64,000 nucleotides of DNA from Flavobacteriales bacterium UBA7878 (GTDB lineage: Bacteria; Bacteroidota; Bacteroidia; Flavobacteriales; Schleiferiaceae), in the NCBI GenBank assembly GCA_002501205.1, contig DLRW01000075.1, positions 74,633-138,632 on the forward strand, written 5' to 3'. The notes beneath the pieces are model-generated. The model was not told where the DNA came from and made no database searches. It saw nothing but the letters and a program-made list of their open reading frames with translations. Positions 56,363 through 64,000 of the stretch are shown here, piece by piece (positions within the stretch are counted from its first letter, which is position 1; each line of letters opens with the position of its first letter). The translations under genes and the position numbers were made by a program.

Positions 56363-57043
56363 ATGAATAAAGTACTTATAGTTGAGGATGAGGCGCTGAT
56401 TGCTGAACACCTTCATTTGATTCTTTCGAAGGACTTAGGAATAGATGCCGATATCGCTTATAAAGCGAAAGCCGCACGAAAAATGTTGCAGGAGAAGAGC
56501 TATGACTTGATCCTGGTTGATATCAATTTGGAAAGTGAGCGCAGTGGTTTGGAGCTGGCTGCAGAAATTGAAGAATACGGCTGGGGCGACTATCTATTCC
56601 TTACAGCCCAAACGGATAAAGGTGTACTGGAAGAAGCGCGGAAGCTACACCCTAAAGCTTATCTGGTTAAACCCTTTAAGGATATTGAAGTAAGCATGGC
56701 CGTTGGGCTGGCACTTAAGAGCGAAGATGAAGGCCTGGGAGATCTGGTGTTTAAGGATGGCTGGACCACCGTTAAGTTGCCCATTGCTTCTATTCGTTAT
56801 GCGGAGGCCGATGGCAATTACATTAAATTATTTAGCACCGAACGCAGTTATTTAATTCGCTATTCCCTCAGTTGGTTTTACGATCAGGTGGCGGATAAGG
56901 ACTTTCTTAAGATTCATCGGGCCAGGGTAGTAAATACTCGCATCATTAAACGTTACAATCGCAGTACCGTGGATATTGGTGGTGAAGAATTGCCTGTATC
57001 CAAAAGCGGTTATCAGGCTTTAGCTACTTTATTTGAGAAGTAA
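56363..57043 (+). CDS. LytTR-family response regulator
   Basis: 226 residues: receiver domain (1-115) with acidic pocket IVEDEA and phosphoacceptor Asp53 in LILVDINLESERS, then a LytTR DNA-binding domain (about 125-226; IRYAEADGNYIKLFS, FLKIHRARVVNTRIIKRY). LytTR regulators bind direct repeats, often upstream of exported-protein or carbohydrate genes, but the target here is unknown. It is almost certainly activated by the upstream kinase. Confidence 0.94.
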   Translation: MNKVLIVEDEALIAEHLHLILSKDLGIDADIAYKAKAARKMLQEKSYDLILVDINLESERSGLELAAEIEEYGWGDYLFLTAQTDKGVLEEARKLHPKAYLVKPFKDIEVSMAVGLALKSEDEGLGDLVFKDGWTTVKLPIASIRYAEADGNYIKLFSTERSYLIRYSLSWFYDQVADKDFLKIHRARVVNTRIIKRYNRSTVDIGGEELPVSKSGYQALATLFEK

Positions 57044-57072
57044 AAAAAAGCCGGCTCCTTGCGGAACCGGCC
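57042..57072 (-). terminator. terminator between LytTR gene and GH31 gene
   Basis: GCCGGTTCC/GGAGCCGGC stem with one mismatch, followed on the minus strand by eight T residues, after the GH31 stop. It may also stop transcription from the plus strand. Confidence 0.8.
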
Positions 57073-57097
57073 CTCACCTCTCAAAAAAGCGCGCTAA

Positions 57098-59521
57098 TTA
57101 ACCCCAGCGCAGGGTTATCTGTTTAAAGCCTTCAGTTACTTTAAAGCTGAAGCTTCCATTTTTTTCTTCTTGTATAGTTGCCTCAAAAGGATTTGAGTCA
57201 AGCTCAACCACCTTTGGTAGGCTTTTAAAGCCGTGGTAAACCAGAGTTAGCTCCTGAACGGAACTGGGCATACGTCCCTCCTGATGCTGAGTAATGCGGT
57301 ATTTGGCATCGGATGGAAGAACCGTAAAATTTCGATTCAAGAAATAACCTTGATTGTGATTATAGCCATCACCAGCATCATCGTAAAGCATGCTTTCCAC
57401 ACTTTCCTCACCGCGGTAAATATGCAGCTCTAATTCAGAGTAGGAATTGCTTACATGCTGTTCTACTGGGATCATCGGGATAATCGCACCAGCTTTCACC
57501 ATCATGGGGATTTCCTCCAAGCTGGTTTCAATGTAAATCTCTTTACCTCCTTCTACTAATTCCTTAGTATGGAAATCGTACCAATGTCCTTTAGGTAGGT
57601 ACATCCGACGACCTTGACGATCGGGTTCCAAAACCGGGCAAACTAAAATATGATCGCCAAATACAAACTCATCCTGACGGTACCAGGTTTGTGGATCCTG
57701 ATGATCGTAGAATGATAGCGGGCGAATCATCGGTTTGCCGTCGCGACTGTATTGATAGAAATTAGTGTAGTGGTAGGGGAGTAGCTGATAACGCAATTCA
57801 ATTGCTTTGCGCACCAAATCGGTTCCTTCTTCACCAAAGCTCCAGGGCTCTTGATCACCATGATCGCCTGAGGAATGGGTGCGCATTAAAGGATGGAATA
57901 CCGCTAACTGCATCCAGCGCACATAAAGCTCCATAGTAGGATGCTCGGTAAAGCCGCCAATATCGGTTCCTACAAAAGAGAAACCACTGATGCTTAAGCG
58001 CTGACATTGCACATTAGCAACCCATAAGTGCTCCCAGGTGGCAATATTATCGCCGGTCCAAACGGAGCTGTAGCGCTGACCACCGGCATAGGTACTTCTG
58101 GTAATGATAAAGGGACGATTGGGGAAGGCGAATTTCTTCACCCCTTTATAGGTCGCCCGGCTCATTTGCATGCCGTAAACATTGTGGGCCTTGCGATGAC
58201 TGCAATAATTGCCGTCATAATTATGGCGAATGTCCAGTGGGAAGGTTTTGGTGGGCACGTCCATAATGGCCGGCTCATTCATATCGTTCCACACACCTGC
58301 CAGGCCGATATCTTCAATTAGTTCTTTGAAAAGTCCGCTCCACCAATCGCGAACCTCAGGATTGGTAAAGTCGGGGAAATAACAATCGCCCGGCCATACC
58401 TTGCCTTTGTATAAGGGGCCATCGGCATGCTTGCAGAAATAGTTCTTTTCGAAACCTTCCTTGCAAACCGAATAGTCCATGTCGATTTTAATTCCCGGAT
58501 CAATAATGGCGACGATCTTAAAGCCCATGTCTTTGAGCCTTTGTACCATGCCTTTAGGATCAGGGAAATTTTCCTTGTTCCAAGTAAAGCAGCGGAAGCC
58601 ATCCATATAGTCGATGTCCAAGTAAATGGCATCAGATGGTATTTTAAGCTCACGCAGCTTATGCGCAATTTCCATTACTTCTTCTTCCGAAGAGTAAGAC
58701 CATTTGCATTGATGGTAGCCCAAGCTCCACTTAGGAGGCATCTCAGGTTTACCAGTAAGGCGCGCATAACGTTGCGCTATGTTCATCAGGCTGGAGCCTG
58801 CAATAAAGTAATAGTTGATTTCTCCACCCTCGGCCCAAAAACTGGTTACATTTTTACGCTCGGAAGCAAAGTCGAAAAAGGTGCGATAGCTGTTATCGAA
58901 GAACACACCGTAGCAGCCTTCCTTATGTAAACCATAGTAGAAAGGAATATTACGGTATAGGGGATCCGCGTCTTTGGCAAAACCATATTCATCAGTTCCC
59001 CAATTCTGGAAACGGTGATCGCGTAAGTTGAGGTTGCTAGGCTTGTCACCCAAACCAAAGAAATGCTCTCCATTAATGGAGCGCTTGCTCATCTTCACGA
59101 TATTATCGCCGCGCTGCGAATCTTCTTCCCAATGAAAACCTTTTTCGTCTTCATTCAGCAGCTTTCCCTCTTCATTGTACAGACTTACTTTCAGGTCAAT
59201 TTTTTGAACTCTGCAACTAAGTTTTGGGGTACGCAATTCATAATAGCTATCCAGCTCTTCTACCTTAAAATAAGCAAAACCACTGCGGTGGTCTTTGGCC
59301 ATGGCATAGGAGAAGTCTGGCGAAAAATAACCCTTGGCACTGTAACGGAAGCGCATCACGTGATTGGTGATGGCCTCAACCCATAACATCACTCCATTGT
59401 GGCTGTGAAAAACCACAGAGGAGCCATTCACATCTGCCTTAAGCAGGTGATTTGGGAATTGTTCGTTAATGAGGGTTTGCATATTAGATTGCATGAAGGG
59501 AACGAAAGTAGTAAAATTCAA
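57098..59521 (-). CDS. GH31 family alpha-glucosidase
   Basis: 807-residue glycoside hydrolase of family 31, expected to release glucose from the non-reducing end of alpha-glucans. The nucleophile is Asp413 in GVWNDMNEP and the acid/base Asp491 in VWTGDNIATW; FHPLMRTHSSGDHGDQEPW follows the barrel. N-terminal galactose-mutarotase-like (about 30-260) and C-terminal beta domains are present. There is no signal peptide, so it probably acts in the cytoplasm; the start could be at M10 (59494). It lies beside glgB and may trim glycogen or maltodextrin. Confidence 0.93.
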   Translation of the reverse strand: MNFTTFVPFMQSNMQTLINEQFPNHLLKADVNGSSVVFHSHNGVMLWVEAITNHVMRFRYSAKGYFSPDFSYAMAKDHRSGFAYFKVEELDSYYELRTPKLSCRVQKIDLKVSLYNEEGKLLNEDEKGFHWEEDSQRGDNIVKMSKRSINGEHFFGLGDKPSNLNLRDHRFQNWGTDEYGFAKDADPLYRNIPFYYGLHKEGCYGVFFDNSYRTFFDFASERKNVTSFWAEGGEINYYFIAGSSLMNIAQRYARLTGKPEMPPKWSLGYHQCKWSYSSEEEVMEIAHKLRELKIPSDAIYLDIDYMDGFRCFTWNKENFPDPKGMVQRLKDMGFKIVAIIDPGIKIDMDYSVCKEGFEKNYFCKHADGPLYKGKVWPGDCYFPDFTNPEVRDWWSGLFKELIEDIGLAGVWNDMNEPAIMDVPTKTFPLDIRHNYDGNYCSHRKAHNVYGMQMSRATYKGVKKFAFPNRPFIITRSTYAGGQRYSSVWTGDNIATWEHLWVANVQCQRLSISGFSFVGTDIGGFTEHPTMELYVRWMQLAVFHPLMRTHSSGDHGDQEPWSFGEEGTDLVRKAIELRYQLLPYHYTNFYQYSRDGKPMIRPLSFYDHQDPQTWYRQDEFVFGDHILVCPVLEPDRQGRRMYLPKGHWYDFHTKELVEGGKEIYIETSLEEIPMMVKAGAIIPMIPVEQHVSNSYSELELHIYRGEESVESMLYDDAGDGYNHNQGYFLNRNFTVLPSDAKYRITQHQEGRMPSSVQELTLVYHGFKSLPKVVELDSNPFEATIQEEKNGSFSFKVTEGFKQITLRWG

Positions 59522-59646
59522 CTTCGTGTATTAAGTACACTTAGAATTTTTTACAATTTTCCGCTAAAAAGTATTAAGTGTCATGCTTACAATTAATTGA
59601 TAATCAAAACTTAATCAAGCACTAAAGCTTAGTGTGAATAATACAC

Positions 59647-59654
59647 TATCTTTG
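59647..59654 (+). promoter_or_regulatory. -7 promoter element of the CBM48-like gene
   Basis: TATCTTTG lies 18 bp before the ATG at 59672, so the leader would be about 10 nt. It overlaps the end of a short inverted repeat AGTGT/ACACT. Confidence 0.5.
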
Positions 59655-59671
59655 ATTGAAAATTTTTGAAA

Positions 59672-59971
59672 ATGGCCCTACGAAAGAAGTTTTTAAAGTC
59701 GAAACCCCTCTGTAAAGTAAGTTTTGACCTCGCTGGAAATCGCTTACCGCAAGAGGTTAAGCAAGTGGAGCTTTTGGGTTCCTTTAGTAATTGGGAGCCT
59801 ATTCCCATGCGCAAGGTGAAAGGGGCCTATACCCGCACTTTAGATTTGGAAACCGGTATCGAATATCAATTCCGTTATCGCTTCGATGGCGAGATTTGGG
59901 AAAATGATGAGGCGGCTGATTCCTATGTTCCAAATGGTGTTTCTGGCGATAATTCGGTAGTGCGACTTTAG
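59672..59971 (+). CDS. small CBM48/AMPK-like glycogen-binding domain protein
   Basis: 99 residues from ATG 59672 (a TTG two codons earlier is an alternative). A basic N-terminus (MALRKKFLKSKPLCKV) leads into one isoamylase N-terminal-like domain: QVELLGSFSNWEPIPMRK, then YQFRYRFDGEIWENDEAADS. This is the domain found at the front of GlgB and in AMPK beta subunits, but here it stands alone. It may tether something to glycogen or bind the neighbouring enzymes; this is inference. It runs against the minus-strand glucan genes and overlaps the glgB stop by 4 bp. Confidence 0.85.
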   Translation: MALRKKFLKSKPLCKVSFDLAGNRLPQEVKQVELLGSFSNWEPIPMRKVKGAYTRTLDLETGIEYQFRYRFDGEIWENDEAADSYVPNGVSGDNSVVRL

Positions 59972-61881
59972 GCTTTTGCCTTCCGTTTATAAACTACTGC
60001 AGCCAAGGGGGGGAGAATCAAGTCCAAGGATTGCTCTCGTCCTTGCCAGGCAATCTTATCACTTTTCAGCGATTGCTTTAAAGGATAATTACTGCCCCAA
60101 AATTCTTGCTGGTCGCTATTGTACACGAGTTCGTATTGCCCAAGAGCTGGGGCGCCGATGCGATATTCATCATGAGGCTGAGGTGTACAATTTAGAACAC
60201 ATACCAATTCTTCTTTGCCGCTCTTGCGGATAAAGCTGAGCACTGAGTTATTGCTGTCATTATGCTCTAACCATTCGAAACTTTCATGGGCATAATTGTT
60301 TTTATGCAGGGGCTTTTCGCTGCGGTACAAAGCATTCAAGGCCTTTAAGCTTTGGAATACGCCCTGATGGGATTCCATTTCAAATTCTTGCCATTGCAGG
60401 CCTTCTTCAAATTGCCATTCTTTACGCTGACCAAATTCACCTCCCATGAAGAGCAATTTCGCTCCGGGATGCAAATACATCCACGAAAGTAAAAGGCGCA
60501 AATTGGCGAATTGCTTCCAGGCATCGCCGGGCATTTTGCTTAAGAGTGACTTCTTTCCATACACCACTTCATCATGCGAAAGCGGCAGCATAAAGTGCTC
60601 GGTAAAGGCATAAGCCAGGCTAAAGGTAATTTCATTTTGATGATAGCGACGGTAAATGGGATCTTTTTTGAAGTATTCCAAATTGTCGTTCATCCACCCC
60701 ATCATCCACTTTAGGCCGAAGCCTAAGCCGCCATCATAGGTGGGGTAGCTTACGCGATTAAAGGAGGTAGATTCCTCCGCAATGGTTTGCACGTCAGGGT
60801 AATTCTTGTAAACCGCCTCATTAAAATCCTTGATAAAGGCAATGGCATCCAAATTCTCATTCCCGCCTAAATGATTAGGCTCCCATTGGCCATCTTGGCG
60901 TGAATAGTCTAAATAAAGCATCGAAGCCACGGCATCTACCCGCAAGCCATCCGCATGGTATTGATCCAGCCAGAAAAGGGCATTGGAGATTAAAAAGGAG
61001 CGTACTTCCGGCCGACCGTAATTAAAGATAAGGCTCTTCCAATCTGGGTGATAACCCTTGCGGGGATCGGGATGCTCATACACACAAGAACCATCAAACT
61101 TGCCGAGTCCGTGTAAGTCATCGGGGAAATGGGAAGGTACCCAGTCGAGAATCACCCCAATGCCTTCTTTATGGAAGGCTTCAATTAAAAATTTTAAATC
61201 CTCTGCCGGACCAAATCGACTGCTGGCCGCGAAATAGCCGGTAATTTGATATCCCCAGGAAGGTTCGTAGGGATACTCCATGATGGGCATAAACTCTACA
61301 TGACTAAAGCCGGCATCTTTAACGTAAGGCACCAAGTCCTCCGCCAATTCCCGATAGCCCAGCACATCGCCATTTTCCTTGCGTTTCCAACTGGCTAAAT
61401 GCACTTCGTACACGCTCATGGGGGCTTCCAGATTATTATGCTGGTAGCGGGCCCTCATCCATTTGCTGTCGCTCCATTTATACTCTTTATTATCGCTAAT
61501 GATGGAAGCGGTACGGGGTGGATGTTCCGCTTGGCGAGCATAGGGATCGGCCTTTTCCAGGGGGTCCACTAAATCAGCATGACTGATCTTGTACTTATAC
61601 AAATCGCCCACCTTTACTCCGGGAATAAATCCTTCCCAAATACCAGAAGAGTCCCAACGCACCATAAGAGGGTAATCTTCTCCTTGCCAGTGATTAAAAT
61701 TGCCAATCACTTCTACCTTTTCGGCCGCAGGGGCATATACCGCAAAATAAACGCCTGCCTTACCATTGAGCTCGAGGGGATGGGAGCCAAAATGTTGATA
61801 GAGTCGATAGTGGCGCCCCTCGCGAAAGAGGTGAATATCTTGATCACTAAAAAGGCTGTGCGCTTGAGTTTTAGTAGGCAT
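59968..61881 (-). CDS. glgB: 1,4-alpha-glucan branching enzyme
   Basis: 637-residue GH13 enzyme that introduces alpha-1,6 branches into glycogen. An N-terminal CBM48 domain (about 20-120; VYAPAAEKVEVIGNFNHWQG) precedes the barrel with nucleophile Asp316 (GLRVDAV), acid Glu369 (IAEEST) and Asp437 (SHDEVVYGKKS); the spacing of 53 and 68 residues matches the E. coli enzyme. It overlaps the maltokinase gene by 11 bp, so glgE-mak-glgB form one operon. Confidence 0.96.
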   Translation of the reverse strand: MPTKTQAHSLFSDQDIHLFREGRHYRLYQHFGSHPLELNGKAGVYFAVYAPAAEKVEVIGNFNHWQGEDYPLMVRWDSSGIWEGFIPGVKVGDLYKYKISHADLVDPLEKADPYARQAEHPPRTASIISDNKEYKWSDSKWMRARYQHNNLEAPMSVYEVHLASWKRKENGDVLGYRELAEDLVPYVKDAGFSHVEFMPIMEYPYEPSWGYQITGYFAASSRFGPAEDLKFLIEAFHKEGIGVILDWVPSHFPDDLHGLGKFDGSCVYEHPDPRKGYHPDWKSLIFNYGRPEVRSFLISNALFWLDQYHADGLRVDAVASMLYLDYSRQDGQWEPNHLGGNENLDAIAFIKDFNEAVYKNYPDVQTIAEESTSFNRVSYPTYDGGLGFGLKWMMGWMNDNLEYFKKDPIYRRYHQNEITFSLAYAFTEHFMLPLSHDEVVYGKKSLLSKMPGDAWKQFANLRLLLSWMYLHPGAKLLFMGGEFGQRKEWQFEEGLQWQEFEMESHQGVFQSLKALNALYRSEKPLHKNNYAHESFEWLEHNDSNNSVLSFIRKSGKEELVCVLNCTPQPHDEYRIGAPALGQYELVYNSDQQEFWGSNYPLKQSLKSDKIAWQGREQSLDLILPPLAAVVYKRKAKA

Positions 61882-63487
61882 GTCGTTTTATTTCGTCGGT
61901 AATATCCAGAATTCCTTCCAGGGGAATAATCGCCCAATCCGGACGTCCGTTTAACTCGTAGCCCAATTCGTAAATAGCTTTTTCGAGCAGGAAGTAATGG
62001 AGTAAGTAAGTAATTTCTTTGCGATAGCCAATGTCTAGCTGCTGCTGAAAGGCGATCTTAAAATAGCTGTGCAGGAATACTCCGCTAATGGCTTGATATA
62101 AACTTTGGCCAGAGGCCTGATGTTCTGGGCTACGCAGATTTTGATTTTTCTGCACGGCATGGATGGCATAATGGAAGGAACGCAAAAGCCCGGCTACATC
62201 CTTAAGGGGTGATTGTTTCACCTTGCGATCGCGAATGGTGCTTTCAGGTTCACCCTCATAATCGAGGATGAAAAAATCATGGCCATGGATCAGGATTTGT
62301 CCCAAGTGATAATCACCATGAATGCGTATCCGCAAGCTTCGCAATTGCTCTTCATCAAAGCCCAGAATAAAATTGATGATGAGGTCTTTCTGTTCCAGAA
62401 CCTGCTCTGCTAAAACCCGGGCATTTTCGGGCAGGCTTTCCAGCTTTTTATTGAGAAGATTATAGCGAGCATCAAATTGATAGATCAAGCGGTTTTTAAG
62501 CCAAACCGTAAAATCCCCATTGTAATTGATAGGGGCAAAATGGCGGTCTCGTTTAACGGAAGCCAGGGCCAAATGCATCTCGGCCGTCCTTTGGGCGAGG
62601 GTACGGATGCGTTTAAAGAAGTTGATACCCGGATTTTGTTGTAAGGCTTCCGGGAGCTTGGTGATTTTTAATGGACTTACCAGCGGCCATTTATCGATGG
62701 CACTGAGTTGGGCTAGATCCCCAATTTCAAAATAGCGCTCTACTTCCTTCAGTATCCAGGGCCAGGCATCACCTTCATTGGGAACTTTCTCTTGCATTAA
62801 GCCCAGTGAAATATTCACTCCGGGTCCGGGTTCCCACCAAATTAATCCAGCCAGTTTAGGATAATTCTCAAAGAGCTTTTGTTGAGCTAAAAACTCATTC
62901 ATTTCAAAATCCGGGTTTTTATCCCGAAACAAACGGCGGAAGATTTTAAGGTAATAGCGATCCTGAATAATCAGGGTACTATTGCTTTGTTCGGCATTTA
63001 AAAGTTGAGAGCGAAATCCCGCGGGTTCCATTTCCAATTCTTGATGCGCACGGAAGAAAATTCGATTGTTCCCCTCCAGAAGCATTTCGTGGTTTACGAT
63101 TTTTCGAAAAAGAGCGGCGTGGAATCCAGAGTCATGCACCGCATCGATCAGGTAAAAGGAGCCATCTGCTAAATAAATTTCGGCCAAAACAGCCTGGGCG
63201 GGCAGCTGATCCTTGCTTTCCGCAATTGCCAGCGGTAAGAAATAGTTATGCGCATAGCTTTCGCGGAAGAAGACCTCAATTAAAAGCAGGTAATAATGTT
63301 GGAAGCCACTTTTTAGTAAAAGTTTTTGGCTAAAAAACACTTGCTGCACTACCGAAGCCTTGCCTCCAAACCAGCGACAATGGTAGAGGTGTTGCGGTAA
63401 AATATCCTGACGAAGCGCTTCCCAAAAGGATTCATCCTTTCGCAGTTGATCCCAGCTTTGGGCACTTTGCAACTTCGGCAGATTCAT
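61871..63487 (-). CDS. mak: maltokinase-like protein (GlgE pathway)
   Basis: 538 residues resembling maltokinase, or the kinase half of TreS-maltokinase fusions, which phosphorylates maltose to maltose 1-phosphate. An N-terminal cap-like part begins HLYHCRWFGGKASVVQQ, and the aminoglycoside-phosphotransferase-like catalytic loop is RIHGDYHLGQILIHGHDFFI followed by LDYEGEPES. No trehalose synthase domain is fused to it. It starts 1 bp after the glgE stop and overlaps glgB, so maltose 1-phosphate production is tied to its use. Confidence 0.9.
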   Translation of the reverse strand: MNLPKLQSAQSWDQLRKDESFWEALRQDILPQHLYHCRWFGGKASVVQQVFFSQKLLLKSGFQHYYLLLIEVFFRESYAHNYFLPLAIAESKDQLPAQAVLAEIYLADGSFYLIDAVHDSGFHAALFRKIVNHEMLLEGNNRIFFRAHQELEMEPAGFRSQLLNAEQSNSTLIIQDRYYLKIFRRLFRDKNPDFEMNEFLAQQKLFENYPKLAGLIWWEPGPGVNISLGLMQEKVPNEGDAWPWILKEVERYFEIGDLAQLSAIDKWPLVSPLKITKLPEALQQNPGINFFKRIRTLAQRTAEMHLALASVKRDRHFAPINYNGDFTVWLKNRLIYQFDARYNLLNKKLESLPENARVLAEQVLEQKDLIINFILGFDEEQLRSLRIRIHGDYHLGQILIHGHDFFILDYEGEPESTIRDRKVKQSPLKDVAGLLRSFHYAIHAVQKNQNLRSPEHQASGQSLYQAISGVFLHSYFKIAFQQQLDIGYRKEITYLLHYFLLEKAIYELGYELNGRPDWAIIPLEGILDITDEIKRHAY

Positions 63488-63488
63488 T

Positions 63489-64000
63489 TTAGCCTATAAC
63501 TTTAAATAAGTGGAAAGGTCGAGCGGGGTCGAGGCGTACATAATTCCATTCTTCACGCCAGCGATACTCGGCTCCTGAAATATAGTCATGCATCCGATAG
63601 CCTCCTTCGGTAAGGGGCATAAAATCGTGGGGTAGCTGTAACCAACCTTCTTGCATATTGTAGGGGTCGAGATTTACCACGCATACCGTTTTATCCTCTC
63701 CATCCCATTTCAGGTAAGCAAAAAGGCTTTGATTCTCAATTTCTAAACTGTGGAAATTTCGACTTTGTTGTAAGGCTTTTTCCTCCTTACGGGTCTTATT
63801 TAAGATGCGCATCAGCCAGGTAATCTTGTTTTCGGCCTCCCAATCGTGATGCTGCACTTCATATTTCTCAGAATTGAAATACTCTTCTTTTCCGGGTACC
63901 GATTCGTGGGCTAATTGCTCATAGACCGGTCCGTAAACTCCGTAATTGGAGCTTAGGGTTCCAGCTAAAAAGAGCCGCGTCATAAATAGAGATTCATTGC
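63489..64000 (-). CDS. glgE: alpha-1,4-glucan:maltose-1-phosphate maltosyltransferase, C-terminal end
   Basis: The last 170 residues of a GH13 maltosyltransferase; the frame stays open through the window edge (upstream residues NESLF precede MTRLFLAGTLSSNYGVYGP), so the ATG at 63983 is not the true start. The tail matches GlgE: GKEEYFNSEKYEVQHHDWE, VCVVNLDPYNMQEGWLQLPH and NYVRLDPARPFHLF. GlgE extends alpha-glucan with maltose 1-phosphate. The catalytic barrel lies outside the window. Confidence 0.9.
   Translation of the reverse strand, partial: NESLFMTRLFLAGTLSSNYGVYGPVYEQLAHESVPGKEEYFNSEKYEVQHHDWEAENKITWLMRILNKTRKEEKALQQSRNFHSLEIENQSLFAYLKWDGEDKTVCVVNLDPYNMQEGWLQLPHDFMPLTEGGYRMHDYISGAEYRWREEWNYVRLDPARPFHLFKVIG

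Overview
The window is chromosomal DNA of a Bacteroidota bacterium, most likely a marine-type member of the Flavobacteriales; the family cannot be fixed from sequence alone. Evidence: at least six proteins carry type IX secretion (T9SS) C-terminal sorting or gliding-type domains; promoters contain the Bacteroidota -7 element TAnnTTTG; methionine synthase is split in two; ribosomal protein S16 has a long Ala/Glu-rich tail; and DUF4920, DUF4476, MnmD and TPR-histidine-kinase genes are typical of the phylum. No rRNA, tRNA, CRISPR array or insertion sequence was seen.

Layout. 1-3.4 kb: two T9SS cargo proteins. 3.6-9.3 kb: rpsA, an orphan TPR sensor kinase, then a Nif3-family gene paired with a coiled-coil protein whose zinc ribbon has lost all its cysteines. 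9.3-12.9 kb: TPR protein, lgt, DUF192 and YciI-like genes. 12.9-22.7 kb (mostly minus strand): NlpC/P60 lipoprotein, M1 peptidase, TIGR01777 epimerase, Kelch-like T9SS protein, Nudix hydrolase overlapping a gliding-type protein, then a DUF4920 lipoprotein - cytochrome c lipoprotein - mnmD operon. 22.8-23.9 kb: ilvE.

23.9-30.0 kb is the accessory part. Two copies of a modular intergenic repeat, in the same orientation and sharing exact blocks of 44 and 57 bp, flank an HU-family protein, an array of four 22-bp units built on AAACAT-N4-ATGTTT, a short apparently truncated phage-type gene, and a three-gene operon for exported proteins (T9SS cargo, lipase-like hydrolase, beta-propeller lipoprotein).

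30.0-37.3 kb is a methionine/one-carbon block: metK on the minus strand, a lipoprotein, then a complete promoter plus SAM-I riboswitch ahead of split metH and metF, which are joined by 4-bp overlaps. 37.4-45.9 kb holds PIN-PhoH, pckA, DUF423 and DUF4476 genes, a saccharopine dehydrogenase-family gene and rpsP-rimM-trmN6. 46.2-53.4 kb is one 2400-residue secreted protein with four malectin-containing modules. 53.4-57.0 kb holds a patatin-like phospholipase and a HisKA_2 kinase/LytTR regulator pair. 57.1-64.0 kb is an alpha-glucan block: GH31 glucosidase, a tiny CBM48-like protein, glgB, a stand-alone maltokinase and the C-terminal end of glgE, which runs off the window; together they suggest the GlgE route to glycogen.
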